A stretch of DNA of 64,000 nucleotides, taken from Nitrospira sp. Lineage in GTDB: Bacteria; Nitrospirota; Nitrospiria; Nitrospirales; Nitrospiraceae. The stretch is taken from the NCBI GenBank assembly GCA_005116965.1, contig SWDG01000006.1, forward strand, positions 173,495-237,494. Direction: 5' to 3'. The notes under the pieces are model-generated. The model saw nothing but the letters and a program-made list of their open reading frames with translations. It made no database searches and was not told the DNA's origin. Below are positions 17,358 through 25,424 of this stretch, one piece after another (position 1 is the stretch's first letter; the number at the start of each line of letters is the position of its first letter). The position numbers were made by a program, and so were the translations under genes.

Positions 17358-19705
17358 ACGAAGCCGAAACCAGAGCCGAGCACATTGACCCCGCTCTCAA
17401 GGCAGCGGGCTGGGGGGTGGTGGAGGGGAGTCGCATTCTGCGCGAATATCCCATTACGCTCGGCCGCATCGAAGGCTTAGGACGGCGCAGCAAGCCCTTG
17501 ATCGCCGACTATGTGCTGGTCTATCGGAACCGCAAGCTAGCCGTCGTTGAGGCGAAGGCCTGGGATGAAGAGCTGACCGAAGGGGTAGGGCAGGCGAAGA
17601 GCTATGCGGGGAAACTCGCCATCCGCTTCACCTATGCCACCAATGGCCAGGGCCTCTACCGGATTGACATGGAGACCGGCACGGAAGGCGAGGTGCCGCA
17701 CTATCCCGATCCGGACGAACTCTGGAACCTGACCTTCGCAAAACAGGATGCCTGGCGCGATCGCTTCGCTGCCGTGCCATTTCCGGATAAGAGCGGAAGT
17801 TGGACCATTCGCTTCTATCAGGAAATTGCCGTCGAGCGAGTGTTGGAGCGAATCGCCAATGGCGATAATCGAATTCTCCTCACGCTCGCCACAGGAACGG
17901 GAAAGACCTCGATCGCTTTTCAAATTGCGTGGAAACTCTTTCAATCTCGTTGGAACCTGAGTCGGGAACCGTTGAGACGCCCGCGCATTCTCTTCTTGGC
18001 CGACCGTAATACTCTCGCCACTCAGGCCTATAACGACTTTACGTCATTCGCTGCCTTTGAAGATGAAGCGCTGGTTCGAATCAAGCCGGACTCGATCCGC
18101 GAAAAAGGGAGAGTTCCGACGAATGCGAGCCTGTTCTTTACCATCTTTCAGACCTTCATGAGCGGGCCGCCGAAGGATGGCAAGCCATCGCCATACTTTG
18201 GGGAATATCCGCCGGACTTCTTCGACTTCATTGTCATCGACGAATGCCATAGGGGCGGGGCTAACGACGAGAGCAACTGGCGCGGCATCCTTGAGTACTT
18301 CGCCCCCGCCGTCCAGCTCGGCCTCACCGCCACGCCTAAACGCAAAGATAACGTGGATACCTACGCCTATTTCGGCGAGCCGGTCTATATCTATTCCCTC
18401 AAGGACGGCATCAACGACGGCTTCCTCACGCCGTTCAAGGTGAAGCAGATCTCTACGACGCTTGATGAGTATGTCTATACGCCGGACGATCAGCTCATCG
18501 AGGGCGAGATCGAAGCGAAGAAGCGCTACCAGGAGAGCGACTTCAACAAGATTATCGAGATCAAAGAGCGGGAAAAGAAGCGGGTCGAGATCTTCATGCG
18601 CCAGATCAACCAGCAGGAAAAGACGCTGGTGTTCTGTGCCACGCAAGATCACGCACTGGCTGTGCGCGATCTTATCAACCAAATGAAGACGAGCGCAGAC
18701 CCGAACTACTGCCAGCGGGTGACCGCCAATGACGGCGAGCTCGGCGAGCAACATCTCCGTGACTTTCAAGACAACGAAAAGACGATCCCGACTATCCTGA
18801 CGACCTCGCAAAAGCTCTCGACTGGGGTCGATGCTCGCAATATCCGCAACATTGTCCTCATGCGCCCGATCAATTCCATGATCGAGTTTAAGCAAATCAT
18901 CGGGCGAGGGACGCGGCTCTATGACGGGAAGGACTACTTCACGATCTATGACTTCGTGAAGGCGCACCACCATTTCAGTGACCCTGAATGGGATGGGGAA
19001 CCGATCGAGCCGGAACCCACACGCAAAGATCAGTCCTATCCGCCTCCGCAGGATCCCCAAATTAAGGGGATGCATGAAAAGGCTCCTGCTGATTACGTCA
19101 AAAAGCAGAAGATCAAAGTGAAGCTGGCTGACGGGAAGGCCCGGACCATCCAGCACATGATGGTGACGACCTTTTGGCACCCGGACGGCACGCCCATGTC
19201 GACGCAGCAATTCCTGGAAGTGCTGTTTGGAAAACTCCCAGAATTTTTCAAGAACGAGACCGAACTTCGCGCACTCTGGAGCAGCCCCGATACGCGCACC
19301 AAGCTATTACAGGGGCTTGCCGAAAAAGGGTTTGGAGCTGAGCAGATGGCGGAGATGCAGCGAATCATCGACGCCGAGAACAGCGATCTCTTCGACGTGC
19401 TGGCTCACGTAGCCTATGCGTTTGCCCCACTCACCCGCGAGGAGCGGGCGGCTAGAGCAAAACTAGAGATCAGTGCTCACTTTAACCGCAAGCAGCAAGC
19501 CTTTCTGGACTTTGTTCTTGCTCAATACGTGAAGGTGGGAGTGGAGGAACTCGCGCGAGAGAAGCTCTCGCCGCTGCTTAAGCTCAAGTACCACAACGCC
19601 ATCGCCGACGCCGTGGCCGATCTCGGTCAGCCTGAAGAGATCGGAAAGGTCTTCACGGGATTTCAGAAGTATCTCTATCAACCACAGATTCAAAGGGGCG
19701 TGTAA
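17354..19705 (+). CDS. hsdR: Type I restriction endonuclease subunit (helicase-nuclease)
   Basis: The 783-residue protein has, in order, a PD-(D/E)xK nuclease region (LIADYVLVYRNRKLAVVEAK, residues about 48-68), a superfamily 2 helicase with Walker A LTLATGTGKTSIAFQ (near residue 178), motif II DECHRGGAND, motif III GLTATPKRKD, and motif VI QIIGRGTRLYDGKD. A C-terminal helical part contacts the methylase core. It translocates and cuts unmodified DNA in complex with HsdM and HsdS. If HsdS is truly broken, this nuclease would lack a target-reading partner unless one is encoded elsewhere. Confidence 0.93.
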   Translation: MNEAETRAEHIDPALKAAGWGVVEGSRILREYPITLGRIEGLGRRSKPLIADYVLVYRNRKLAVVEAKAWDEELTEGVGQAKSYAGKLAIRFTYATNGQGLYRIDMETGTEGEVPHYPDPDELWNLTFAKQDAWRDRFAAVPFPDKSGSWTIRFYQEIAVERVLERIANGDNRILLTLATGTGKTSIAFQIAWKLFQSRWNLSREPLRRPRILFLADRNTLATQAYNDFTSFAAFEDEALVRIKPDSIREKGRVPTNASLFFTIFQTFMSGPPKDGKPSPYFGEYPPDFFDFIVIDECHRGGANDESNWRGILEYFAPAVQLGLTATPKRKDNVDTYAYFGEPVYIYSLKDGINDGFLTPFKVKQISTTLDEYVYTPDDQLIEGEIEAKKRYQESDFNKIIEIKEREKKRVEIFMRQINQQEKTLVFCATQDHALAVRDLINQMKTSADPNYCQRVTANDGELGEQHLRDFQDNEKTIPTILTTSQKLSTGVDARNIRNIVLMRPINSMIEFKQIIGRGTRLYDGKDYFTIYDFVKAHHHFSDPEWDGEPIEPEPTRKDQSYPPPQDPQIKGMHEKAPADYVKKQKIKVKLADGKARTIQHMMVTTFWHPDGTPMSTQQFLEVLFGKLPEFFKNETELRALWSSPDTRTKLLQGLAEKGFGAEQMAEMQRIIDAENSDLFDVLAHVAYAFAPLTREERAARAKLEISAHFNRKQQAFLDFVLAQYVKVGVEELAREKLSPLLKLKYHNAIADAVADLGQPEEIGKVFTGFQKYLYQPQIQRGV

Positions 19706-19718
19706 TCACGCTGTTTTA
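19698..19718 (+). terminator. Short hairpin at the end of hsdR
   Basis: GCGTG (19698-19702) and CACGC (19707-19711) pair around a TAAT loop that contains the hsdR stop codon, followed by TGTTTTA. The stem is only 5 bp, so strength is modest. The following 19720-19911 shows no convincing gene; very short open frames on both strands have no start signals. Confidence 0.35.
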
Positions 19719-19911
19719 CCTCTCCGGAGTTTGTTCATCCGGACATGTTAAACAGAGACGATGAGCGCAACGGACTCGATGGTCATCGGCATGGTGTGGG
19801 CGCTGATGTTTCTGATCAGCGTGGAATGAATCACGTTCTTGACCAACATGGACAAGCCGTTATGCAACTTGCTGTCCTGATATCTTGACGGTTGAACCAA
19901 GACGGCTGTGA

Positions 19912-20367
19912 CTAATGTTTTGCCTTGTGAGGGGGCTCGCCTCTTGATGCGGCTCCGCTCTTGGTATTGAGCGGGGTAAAGCGGGCGGCATAGGCCTGCT
20001 GTTCCGGTAGCCTGAGGAAGACCAGAATCCCGGTATCCGGATGAATCGTAAACGTTCCGCTCCCCTTCAGCTGGTTGTCACCGGACGGTTCCAGTTCAAC
20101 CTGGATCGTGGCCTTTTCAAACCCGTGTTGGATGGTGGCCTTAGCTTTCGCTCCATCGGAAGGGATCCCCTTGTCGGAATGATCGGTCAGATACAGCAGC
20201 AGCTCTCCGTCCGTGGCAACCAACTCAAGATGATACGGGCCTGCGGCAAGCGATTGCCCGCCGTGAAGGGCCTTCACGGGTTCTGCGTGTTTCGCTGAAT
20301 GGGCCCCAACCGACGCCGCCCCGAGCAGCGTGGCGCAGAGGGTCAGGTTCACCAGCAGATGTTTCAT
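19912..20367 (-). CDS. Exported protein with HGG/DH motifs, paralogue of the upstream gene
   Basis: The 151-residue protein has a Sec signal (MKHLLVNLTLCATLLGAASV, cut near GAHS). The mature start LHGGQSLAAGPYHLELVATD and LLLYLTDHSDKGIP resemble an N-terminal domain seen on heavy-metal efflux adaptors of the CusB type, where an HGG motif and a DH pair recur. It is a tandem paralogue of the gene at 20412-20891 on the same strand. The C-terminus is rich in Lys/His (PPHKAKH). A periplasmic role in binding a soft metal is inference from the histidines and the domain resemblance. Confidence 0.65.
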   Translation of the reverse strand: MKHLLVNLTLCATLLGAASVGAHSAKHAEPVKALHGGQSLAAGPYHLELVATDGELLLYLTDHSDKGIPSDGAKAKATIQHGFEKATIQVELEPSGDNQLKGSGTFTIHPDTGILVFLRLPEQQAYAARFTPLNTKSGAASRGEPPHKAKH

Positions 20368-20411
20368 GATCGATACTCCCTAGAAACCCGGATTTATATC
20401 TAACTCGACCA

Positions 20412-20891
20412 TCAATGCTTCGGTGAATGGTGATGGTGATGTGGGCCGGCATCATCCGCGTGGGACGGGGATTTTTCCGCCTGTTCGCTCTTGGGTTTCA
20501 ACGGCGTGAAGCGGGCGGCATAGCCGTCTTGATTCGGCAGTTTCATGAAGACGACAACCACGGTATTGGGGGTCAACGAAAAGGTGCCGGAACCTCTGAG
20601 CATATTGTTCCCCACCGGGTGCATGTTCACCTGCATCCTGGTTGGCCCGTTCTCGATGTTGGCTTTGGCTAAACCGCCGTCGATGCTGATGGGGTTGTCG
20701 GCGTGGTCTGTGACGTAGACCGTCAGGTCGCCATCCTTAGCGATCAGCTCCATATGAAACGGGCCGGTCATGCGCAACTGCCCGCCATGGGGCGCCTGGA
20801 CAGATTCAAAATATTCGTCGGTATGGGCACCGGCCGAGAGGGACAGGGACAGGGTCATGCCACACACCAAGCCAACAATCGTCTTGTTCAT
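20412..20891 (-). CDS. Exported protein with HGG/DH motifs and polyhistidine tail
   Basis: The 159-residue protein has a signal peptide (MNKTIVGLVCGMTLSLSLSA, cut near GAHT). The domain reads APHGGQLRMTGPFHMELIAK, then LTVYVTDHADNPI, and ends with GPHHHHHSPKH. It shares this plan with the protein downstream; both end their core with DGYAARFTPL or QAYAARFTPL, so they arose by duplication. The five-histidine tail could bind metal ions. This gene is transcribed first. Thioredoxin-like and peroxiredoxin genes follow on the same strand further upstream, which suggests a redox or metal-stress neighbourhood. Confidence 0.7.
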   Translation of the reverse strand: MNKTIVGLVCGMTLSLSLSAGAHTDEYFESVQAPHGGQLRMTGPFHMELIAKDGDLTVYVTDHADNPISIDGGLAKANIENGPTRMQVNMHPVGNNMLRGSGTFSLTPNTVVVVFMKLPNQDGYAARFTPLKPKSEQAEKSPSHADDAGPHHHHHSPKH

Positions 20892-20990
20892 GCTCTGCTC
20901 GCCTCCTAACTCATGGACCGTTCAGTGCTGCCTGATCCAGTGGTTGTGGAAGAGTCTCCGGGTTCACTGACTCACGATGCAGCAGCGGAC

Positions 20991-21323
20991 CTACTTGAGT
21001 AAATGGTCTGAAATGAGTGCGGCGAGTTCGGCCGGCTCGACGACTCCTTCGCGTGTCAGTAGTAATTTACCATGCGCGAAGAAATGTGTGGTGGGGTATG
21101 TTTCAAACGTGTGGGTCTTCTTGATTTCACGACAGCGGCCTGGCACATGCATCTTGGCCTTCCCGATTTTGATCTCAGGAAATTTCGCAGCAGTCGCTTC
21201 AAGAATGGGATCGTAGGCCTTGCAGGGCTCGCAGGTGGCAAGGCCGTACGCGACGACCGCACCGGCGCTGTCGGTGAATTCTTTGTAGTTGGCGTCGCTG
21301 ACGTCGAGAACAGTGCCAGTCAT
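20991..21323 (-). CDS. Thioredoxin-like protein
   Basis: The 110-residue protein has a single thioredoxin fold with the active site ATCEPCKAYDP (CEPC, residues about 31-34) and the cis-proline region TYPTTHFFAHG. No signal peptide is visible, so it is cytoplasmic. The CEPC pair differs from the usual CGPC. The neighbouring peroxiredoxin, transcribed just upstream, is a likely substrate. A palindrome lies between the two genes. Confidence 0.85.
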   Translation of the reverse strand: MTGTVLDVSDANYKEFTDSAGAVVAYGLATCEPCKAYDPILEATAAKFPEIKIGKAKMHVPGRCREIKKTHTFETYPTTHFFAHGKLLLTREGVVEPAELAALISDHLLK

Positions 21324-21338
21324 AAGCTACCTAACGTT

Positions 21339-21394
21339 GAAAGTCTGAAAGTCAGGAAGCCAACACGTGACGACTTTCCAACTTTCAGACTTTC
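21339..21394. repeat. Palindrome built of GAAAGTC repeats
   Basis: GAAAGTCTGAAAGT at 21339-21352 is exactly reverse-complementary to ACTTTCAGACTTTC at 21381-21394, and further pairing (GGAAG with CTTTCC) tightens the inner part. It lies between the peroxiredoxin and thioredoxin-like genes. On RNA from the minus strand it would fold into a stable stem that could end or stabilise the transcript. Each arm is made of two GAAAGT-type units. Confidence 0.6.
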
Positions 21395-21405
21395 TGACTA
21401 TAGAA

Positions 21406-21876
21406 TTAGTTCAGCTTGGACAGCGCGTCAAGGATGTCCTTGTCTTCGCGTGCCGTCTTGATCTCCTGCACCTTCGCGTAGGCGACCTTGCCGTTCTTAT
21501 CGACGATCACGGTCGCGCGCTTCGAGCAGTTCAACGGCTCAAAATACAGACCATACGACTTTGCGGTCGTCCGGTGGACGTCCGACAACAAGCGGTGCTT
21601 CAGGTCCAGCGAATCCGCCCAGGCTTTGTGGGAAAAAAAGCTGTCGCAGCTGATGCCGAACAATTCCGCATTGGCGGACTGGAACTTGGGGAAGTCATCG
21701 GTCAGGCACTTGTTTTCACCCTGGCACACAGGGCTCCAATCCAACGGATAGAAGCAGAGCACGACGTTCTTCTTGCCTTTGTACTCGCTCAACTTCACGT
21801 CCTTTTGGTCCTGATCCTTCAGATTGAAGTCCGGTGCTGTATCGCCCACCTTAATTTCTGATGCTACGTCGCTCAT
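21406..21876 (-). CDS. Peroxiredoxin (AhpC/TSA family)
   Basis: The 156-residue protein starts MSDVASEIKVGDTAPDFNLK with AAGGAGG seven bases upstream, which decides the start against a longer frame. The peroxidatic cysteine region reads FYPLDWSPVCQGENKC; the usual T-x-x-C is replaced by SPVC, as in some bacterial peroxiredoxins. A further Cys occurs in GISCDSFF. It reduces peroxides in the cytoplasm with electrons from a thioredoxin, probably the gene just downstream. Confidence 0.9.
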   Translation of the reverse strand: MSDVASEIKVGDTAPDFNLKDQDQKDVKLSEYKGKKNVVLCFYPLDWSPVCQGENKCLTDDFPKFQSANAELFGISCDSFFSHKAWADSLDLKHRLLSDVHRTTAKSYGLYFEPLNCSKRATVIVDKNGKVAYAKVQEIKTAREDKDILDALSKLN

Positions 21877-22050
21877 TGCAAACCTCCTTATTAGGACATC
21901 TATATATGGGTGATGGCTGTACTGAGGTCTCGTATTGGCAGGACCCCACATGAACCATAAACTTTGTACCCTGTGCTTGAAAGGGATGTCAACGGCCCGA
22001 TAGGCCTAGTATTGGATGTGAATTGATAACATGTTGAGTTATCAAGGGAC

Positions 22051-22803
22051 TTACGAGGATTGAAGTTCTCGGAATCCCAGCATCCGTCCGGCAGGCGCAG
22101 CGGTGCGGTAGTTCCTGACATGAAGGGTACGGCCGAGCAGAGGAAGGTCGAGCGCTGTTCCAACTTTAGGAGAATGCCCCAGCCGCAGCAATTCGCCGGC
22201 CGACTCAGTCAACAGGTCCTTCGCCGCGCTGTCGGAAAGTCCTTTTGCCGTCAACATTTCAACTTCGTCCAACCCAAATTTGCTGAGTCCGAGTGAGTAG
22301 GACCACACCCGGTCCGGGTGAGTGGTGTCATCATGGACGATGGACACATGGTCATCCAGAAGAAAACTCCCGAGTGTACGAGGCTGCCAGTCCGAGGGAT
22401 TGGCGTACGCTTGCCGAATGACGTCATAGGCCGTGCCTTGCGATAAGAGGGTCAGACAACGGGCCAATCGTGTGGCCAGGAGGACGGTATCGGGCATATC
22501 ACGAGGGGCGGTGACGGACGGTGCAACGGCACCCATGAGGTCATGTTCCCAGGTCAATTGTTTCATCACTTCAGCCACATGACTCATCGGGAGTGGCAGG
22601 ACTACATGTGCGGACCAAGGGCCATGGGTTGCCTGCCAGGATTCAGGCGAGCCGTCTTCATGGTGGATGGCCAAGGGGACGCCATATTCCCGGTCGTAGA
22701 GTGTCTGAACCTCCTCGGTTGATGGAGCCGTACCCCGATAGCCGATGAAGTAGAGAGGGGGGCGCTTGGCAGAAGGCTTAGGAGACTTTTTCCGAATCCT
22801 CAT
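22051..22803 (-). CDS. Conserved hypothetical protein, 250 residues
   Basis: The protein begins with a basic stretch (MRIRKKSPKPSAKRPPLYFI) and has no signal peptide or membrane segment. I do not recognise a domain. A central run PDTVLLATRLARCLTLLSQG looks helical, and DHVSIVHDDTTHPDRVWSYS precedes an LSKFGLDEVEML segment. It begins 17 bases after the typA stop on the same strand and is probably co-transcribed. The region between its end and the peroxiredoxin gene (21877-22050) shows nothing definite. Confidence 0.65.
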   Translation of the reverse strand: MRIRKKSPKPSAKRPPLYFIGYRGTAPSTEEVQTLYDREYGVPLAIHHEDGSPESWQATHGPWSAHVVLPLPMSHVAEVMKQLTWEHDLMGAVAPSVTAPRDMPDTVLLATRLARCLTLLSQGTAYDVIRQAYANPSDWQPRTLGSFLLDDHVSIVHDDTTHPDRVWSYSLGLSKFGLDEVEMLTAKGLSDSAAKDLLTESAGELLRLGHSPKVGTALDLPLLGRTLHVRNYRTAAPAGRMLGFRELQSS

Positions 22804-22820
22804 ATGGGTACCTGTGACAA

Positions 22821-24677
22821 TTACTTTCCGGATTTCTTCGCCTTGCGGCGGTCGTCCGGGTTCAGGAGTCGCTTTCGCAGACGGAGGTTCTGCGGCGTGA
22901 TTTCGACCAGCTCATCGCCCCCAATGTATTCCAACGCGAATTCCAGGGTCATTTCGCGCGGAGGGGTGAGCACCAAGGCTTCATCAGAACCGGACGCCCG
23001 CATATTCGAGAGATGCTTTTCCTTGCACACGTTCACATCGAGATCCTCGTCTCGGCTGTTTTGGCCGATGACCATCCCTCGGTACACTTCAACGCCTGGG
23101 CCGATGAACATGGCCCCGCGTTCTTGGGTCATGAAAATAGCATAGCCCGTACTGGCACCGTCCTCATACGCGACGAGTGAGCCATGCGGGGCGACAATCA
23201 AGTCTCGCTCTTCTGCCGGTTCGTAGGCCGCAAAGACGTGATGCATAATGACGGTTCCACGGGTCTTCGCCAGCAGCACGTTCTTGAGGCCCATGATGCC
23301 TCGCGTTGGAATATGGTATTCCAAATGCATTTCACTGGTGCCGACGTCGGAATGAATGAGCCGCATGTGTCGCATTTCGCCGCGGCGCTTTCCGATCTCT
23401 TCGATGACCGTTCCCTGATAAGTCTCCGGCACCTGAATGGTCAGCTCCTCGTACGGTTCCATGACGGCGCCGCCTTCACGATGGAGGATGACCTCTGGTT
23501 GCGAGACTTGGAGCTCGTACCCTTCCCGTCGCATCTGTTCGATCAACACACCGAGATGGAGTTCGCCGCGACCTGCCACGAGGAAGCGATCCGCGCTATC
23601 AGTCTCATTGACGCGTAACGAGACATTGGTCTCCAGCTCTTTGAAGAGCCGCTCGCGCAAGTGGCGCGATGTCAGAAACTTCCCTTCCCGTCCGGCGAAG
23701 GGGCTGTTGTTGACCGAAAACGTCATCTGAACCGTCGGCTCATCGATTGTCACGCGCGGGAGGGCGACGGGATGGTCGGCATCTGCGATGGTATCCCCGA
23801 TACTCACGTCATCCAGCCCCGCGACTGCAACGATTTCTCCGGCCGAAACCTGTTCGGTGTCGGCCCGTTCAAGGCCCGAATAGACGGCGAGGTCGGACAC
23901 CTTTCCGGGAATCTGTGCGCCGTCCTTGCCGAGCACCATGACACTCTGCCGCCGGGCAATTGAACCAGACTGAATCTTGCCGATCCCCATCTTGCCTTTG
24001 TAGGAGTCTTGCACAAGGGCGAGCACGAGGATTTGGAGCGGGGCTTCGGCGTTGATCGCTGGGGCAGGAATCTTCTCCAGCACGGTATCGAGTAGCGGGA
24101 CGATGTCGGTCCCCGGTTTATTGACATCGAGCGTGGCGATTCCTTTAATGGCCGACGTGTAGACGATCGGAAAATCAAGTTGTTCGTCGGTGGCTCCCAA
24201 GTGTACGAAGAGGTCAAATGTGCGGTTGACGACGTCGTCGATGACTGCATCGGGCCGGTCGATCTTGTTGATGACGACAATGGCTTTGTGTCCCAGCGCC
24301 AAGGCTTTCCGCAACACAAAGGTCGTTTGCGGCATGGGGCCTTCTTTGGCATCGATCAAGATCAACACACCATCGACCATCCGGAGCGTCCGTTCCACCT
24401 CACCGCCGAAATCGGCATGGCCCGGCGTATCGACGATGTTAATTTTTACCCCGTTGTAGATGACGCTGGCGTTTTTGGCCCGGATTGTGATTCCACGCTC
24501 CCGTTCCTGGTCCATCGAGTCCATGATGCGTTCGCCCATATCATCGATCTTACGATGGACGTGAGTTTGGCGGAGCACCGCATCGACCAAGGTAGTTTTG
24601 CCGTGATCGACGTGGGCAATAATGGCGATATTCCGAATATCGACTCGACGGTCCTGAGGGGCGCGTACTGTGGACAT
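22821..24677 (-). CDS. typA: Ribosome-associated GTPase TypA/BipA
   Basis: The 618-residue protein has the translational GTPase layout: IIAHVDHGKTTLVDAVL (G1, residues about 18-34), RERGITIRAKNASV (switch I), DTPGHADFGGEVER (G3), NKIDRPDA (G4), then EF-G domain II and III-like parts and the TypA-specific C-terminal domain ending with a basic tail (RLLNPDDRRKAKKSGK). It binds the ribosome and helps assembly and stress or cold adaptation. AAGGAAG lies about 10 bases upstream. A terminator-like hairpin lies 20-50 bases before the start. Confidence 0.95.
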   Translation of the reverse strand: MSTVRAPQDRRVDIRNIAIIAHVDHGKTTLVDAVLRQTHVHRKIDDMGERIMDSMDQERERGITIRAKNASVIYNGVKINIVDTPGHADFGGEVERTLRMVDGVLILIDAKEGPMPQTTFVLRKALALGHKAIVVINKIDRPDAVIDDVVNRTFDLFVHLGATDEQLDFPIVYTSAIKGIATLDVNKPGTDIVPLLDTVLEKIPAPAINAEAPLQILVLALVQDSYKGKMGIGKIQSGSIARRQSVMVLGKDGAQIPGKVSDLAVYSGLERADTEQVSAGEIVAVAGLDDVSIGDTIADADHPVALPRVTIDEPTVQMTFSVNNSPFAGREGKFLTSRHLRERLFKELETNVSLRVNETDSADRFLVAGRGELHLGVLIEQMRREGYELQVSQPEVILHREGGAVMEPYEELTIQVPETYQGTVIEEIGKRRGEMRHMRLIHSDVGTSEMHLEYHIPTRGIMGLKNVLLAKTRGTVIMHHVFAAYEPAEERDLIVAPHGSLVAYEDGASTGYAIFMTQERGAMFIGPGVEVYRGMVIGQNSRDEDLDVNVCKEKHLSNMRASGSDEALVLTPPREMTLEFALEYIGGDELVEITPQNLRLRKRLLNPDDRRKAKKSGK

Positions 24678-24698
24678 GGTGACAGTGCTTCCTTAATG

Positions 24699-24726
24699 AC
24701 AAAAAAGACGCCCCGATAGTGAGGCG
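24699..24726 (-). terminator. Terminator or attenuator in front of typA
   Basis: On the minus strand CGCCTC and GGGGCG pair (one G-U) around an ACTATC loop and are followed directly by TCTTTTTT, the form of an intrinsic terminator. It points towards typA and lies about 25 bases before its ATG. It may stop transcripts from the gene-poor region or act as an attenuator within the typA leader; the sequence does not decide. Confidence 0.55.
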
Positions 24727-24864
24727 CAAACTTGGCAGTATACGCGAACTGAGTTCTTCCACACAAGCTAGGGGCGTGAAATAAAATGGAGAGGAGCTTA
24801 GAAGCAAGGAACGCTGGAAAACCACAGGGCGGTCTTTGTTATGCCGTGGGGGCTACTCGTCACG

Positions 24865-25029
24865 TCACCGCTCGGTGGCAAGGGTTGGAAGAGGTTGAAT
24901 GCTATATTGCCGCGAGGTTTCCTGGGCATCGATGAGGCTGACGAGCGCGATTGGGGTTCCGCAGATCTGAGCGGCGAGTTCGGTCAAATCGTCAAAGGCC
25001 TCTTCCTGCGGCTTGTCGAGAATCTTATA
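24865..25029 (-). pseudogene. Relic of a GAF-domain sensor gene
   Basis: Between two stops the minus strand reads [20 protein letters not shown] followed by [16 protein letters not shown]. This matches the very conserved opening of GAF domains in sensor kinases and diguanylate cyclases (Y[15 protein letters not shown] ... I-C-G-T-P-I-A-L-[VI]-S-L-I-D). Homology then fades and a TGA follows. There is no start codon in place and no remaining domain nearby. It is the only recognisable content of the 24.73-25.42 kb gap; the rest of that gap shows no frame or motif I can support. Confidence 0.65.
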
Positions 25030-25424
25030 TTATTGTCATGCGGCGAGACGAGAGGCTTCGTTCTCTGGCAAAGGCAGCATGCTGCATTGCTCGCTCCTTC
25101 TTTGCTAGGGGGGTGCTTCCTTGCGTTCACCTATCGCTGGTCGGTAGCCGGTCTAGGTCAATGGTGCGTACGTGAGATCATCTAGCCGCGTGTGTTCGTA
25201 TGGTTGGCGAAATGGCCTGCGATACCCTCAGGAGTTCTATGGTATTCGTACTATGAGAATCGCAAGGGAGAAAGTAGAATGGGTTTTTGCTGATGCAGTG
25301 TGAGAACGGTTGCGGAGCTGATGGGAAACGCCAAGTATCTGATCGGCATCTCGCTTGAGTTTTAGGAGGGCGCATTGTAAGGTTTTGCTGACCTCGGCTT
25401 CACCTCTACAAGGCTCCATTCACC

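Noticed and set aside
18044-19210. 388-codon minus-strand open frame
   Set aside because: It is opposite hsdR, which has all helicase motifs in frame; the shadow has no recognisable motif and unlikely Leu/Arg/Asp-rich composition.
19720-19905. Very short membrane-like open frames between hsdR and the histidine-rich pair
   Set aside because: About 20-35 codons on either strand, no ribosome-binding site and no neighbour coupling.
24841-25185. 114-codon plus-strand frame in the gene-poor gap
   Set aside because: Opposite the GAF relic, no ribosome-binding site and no recognisable domain.
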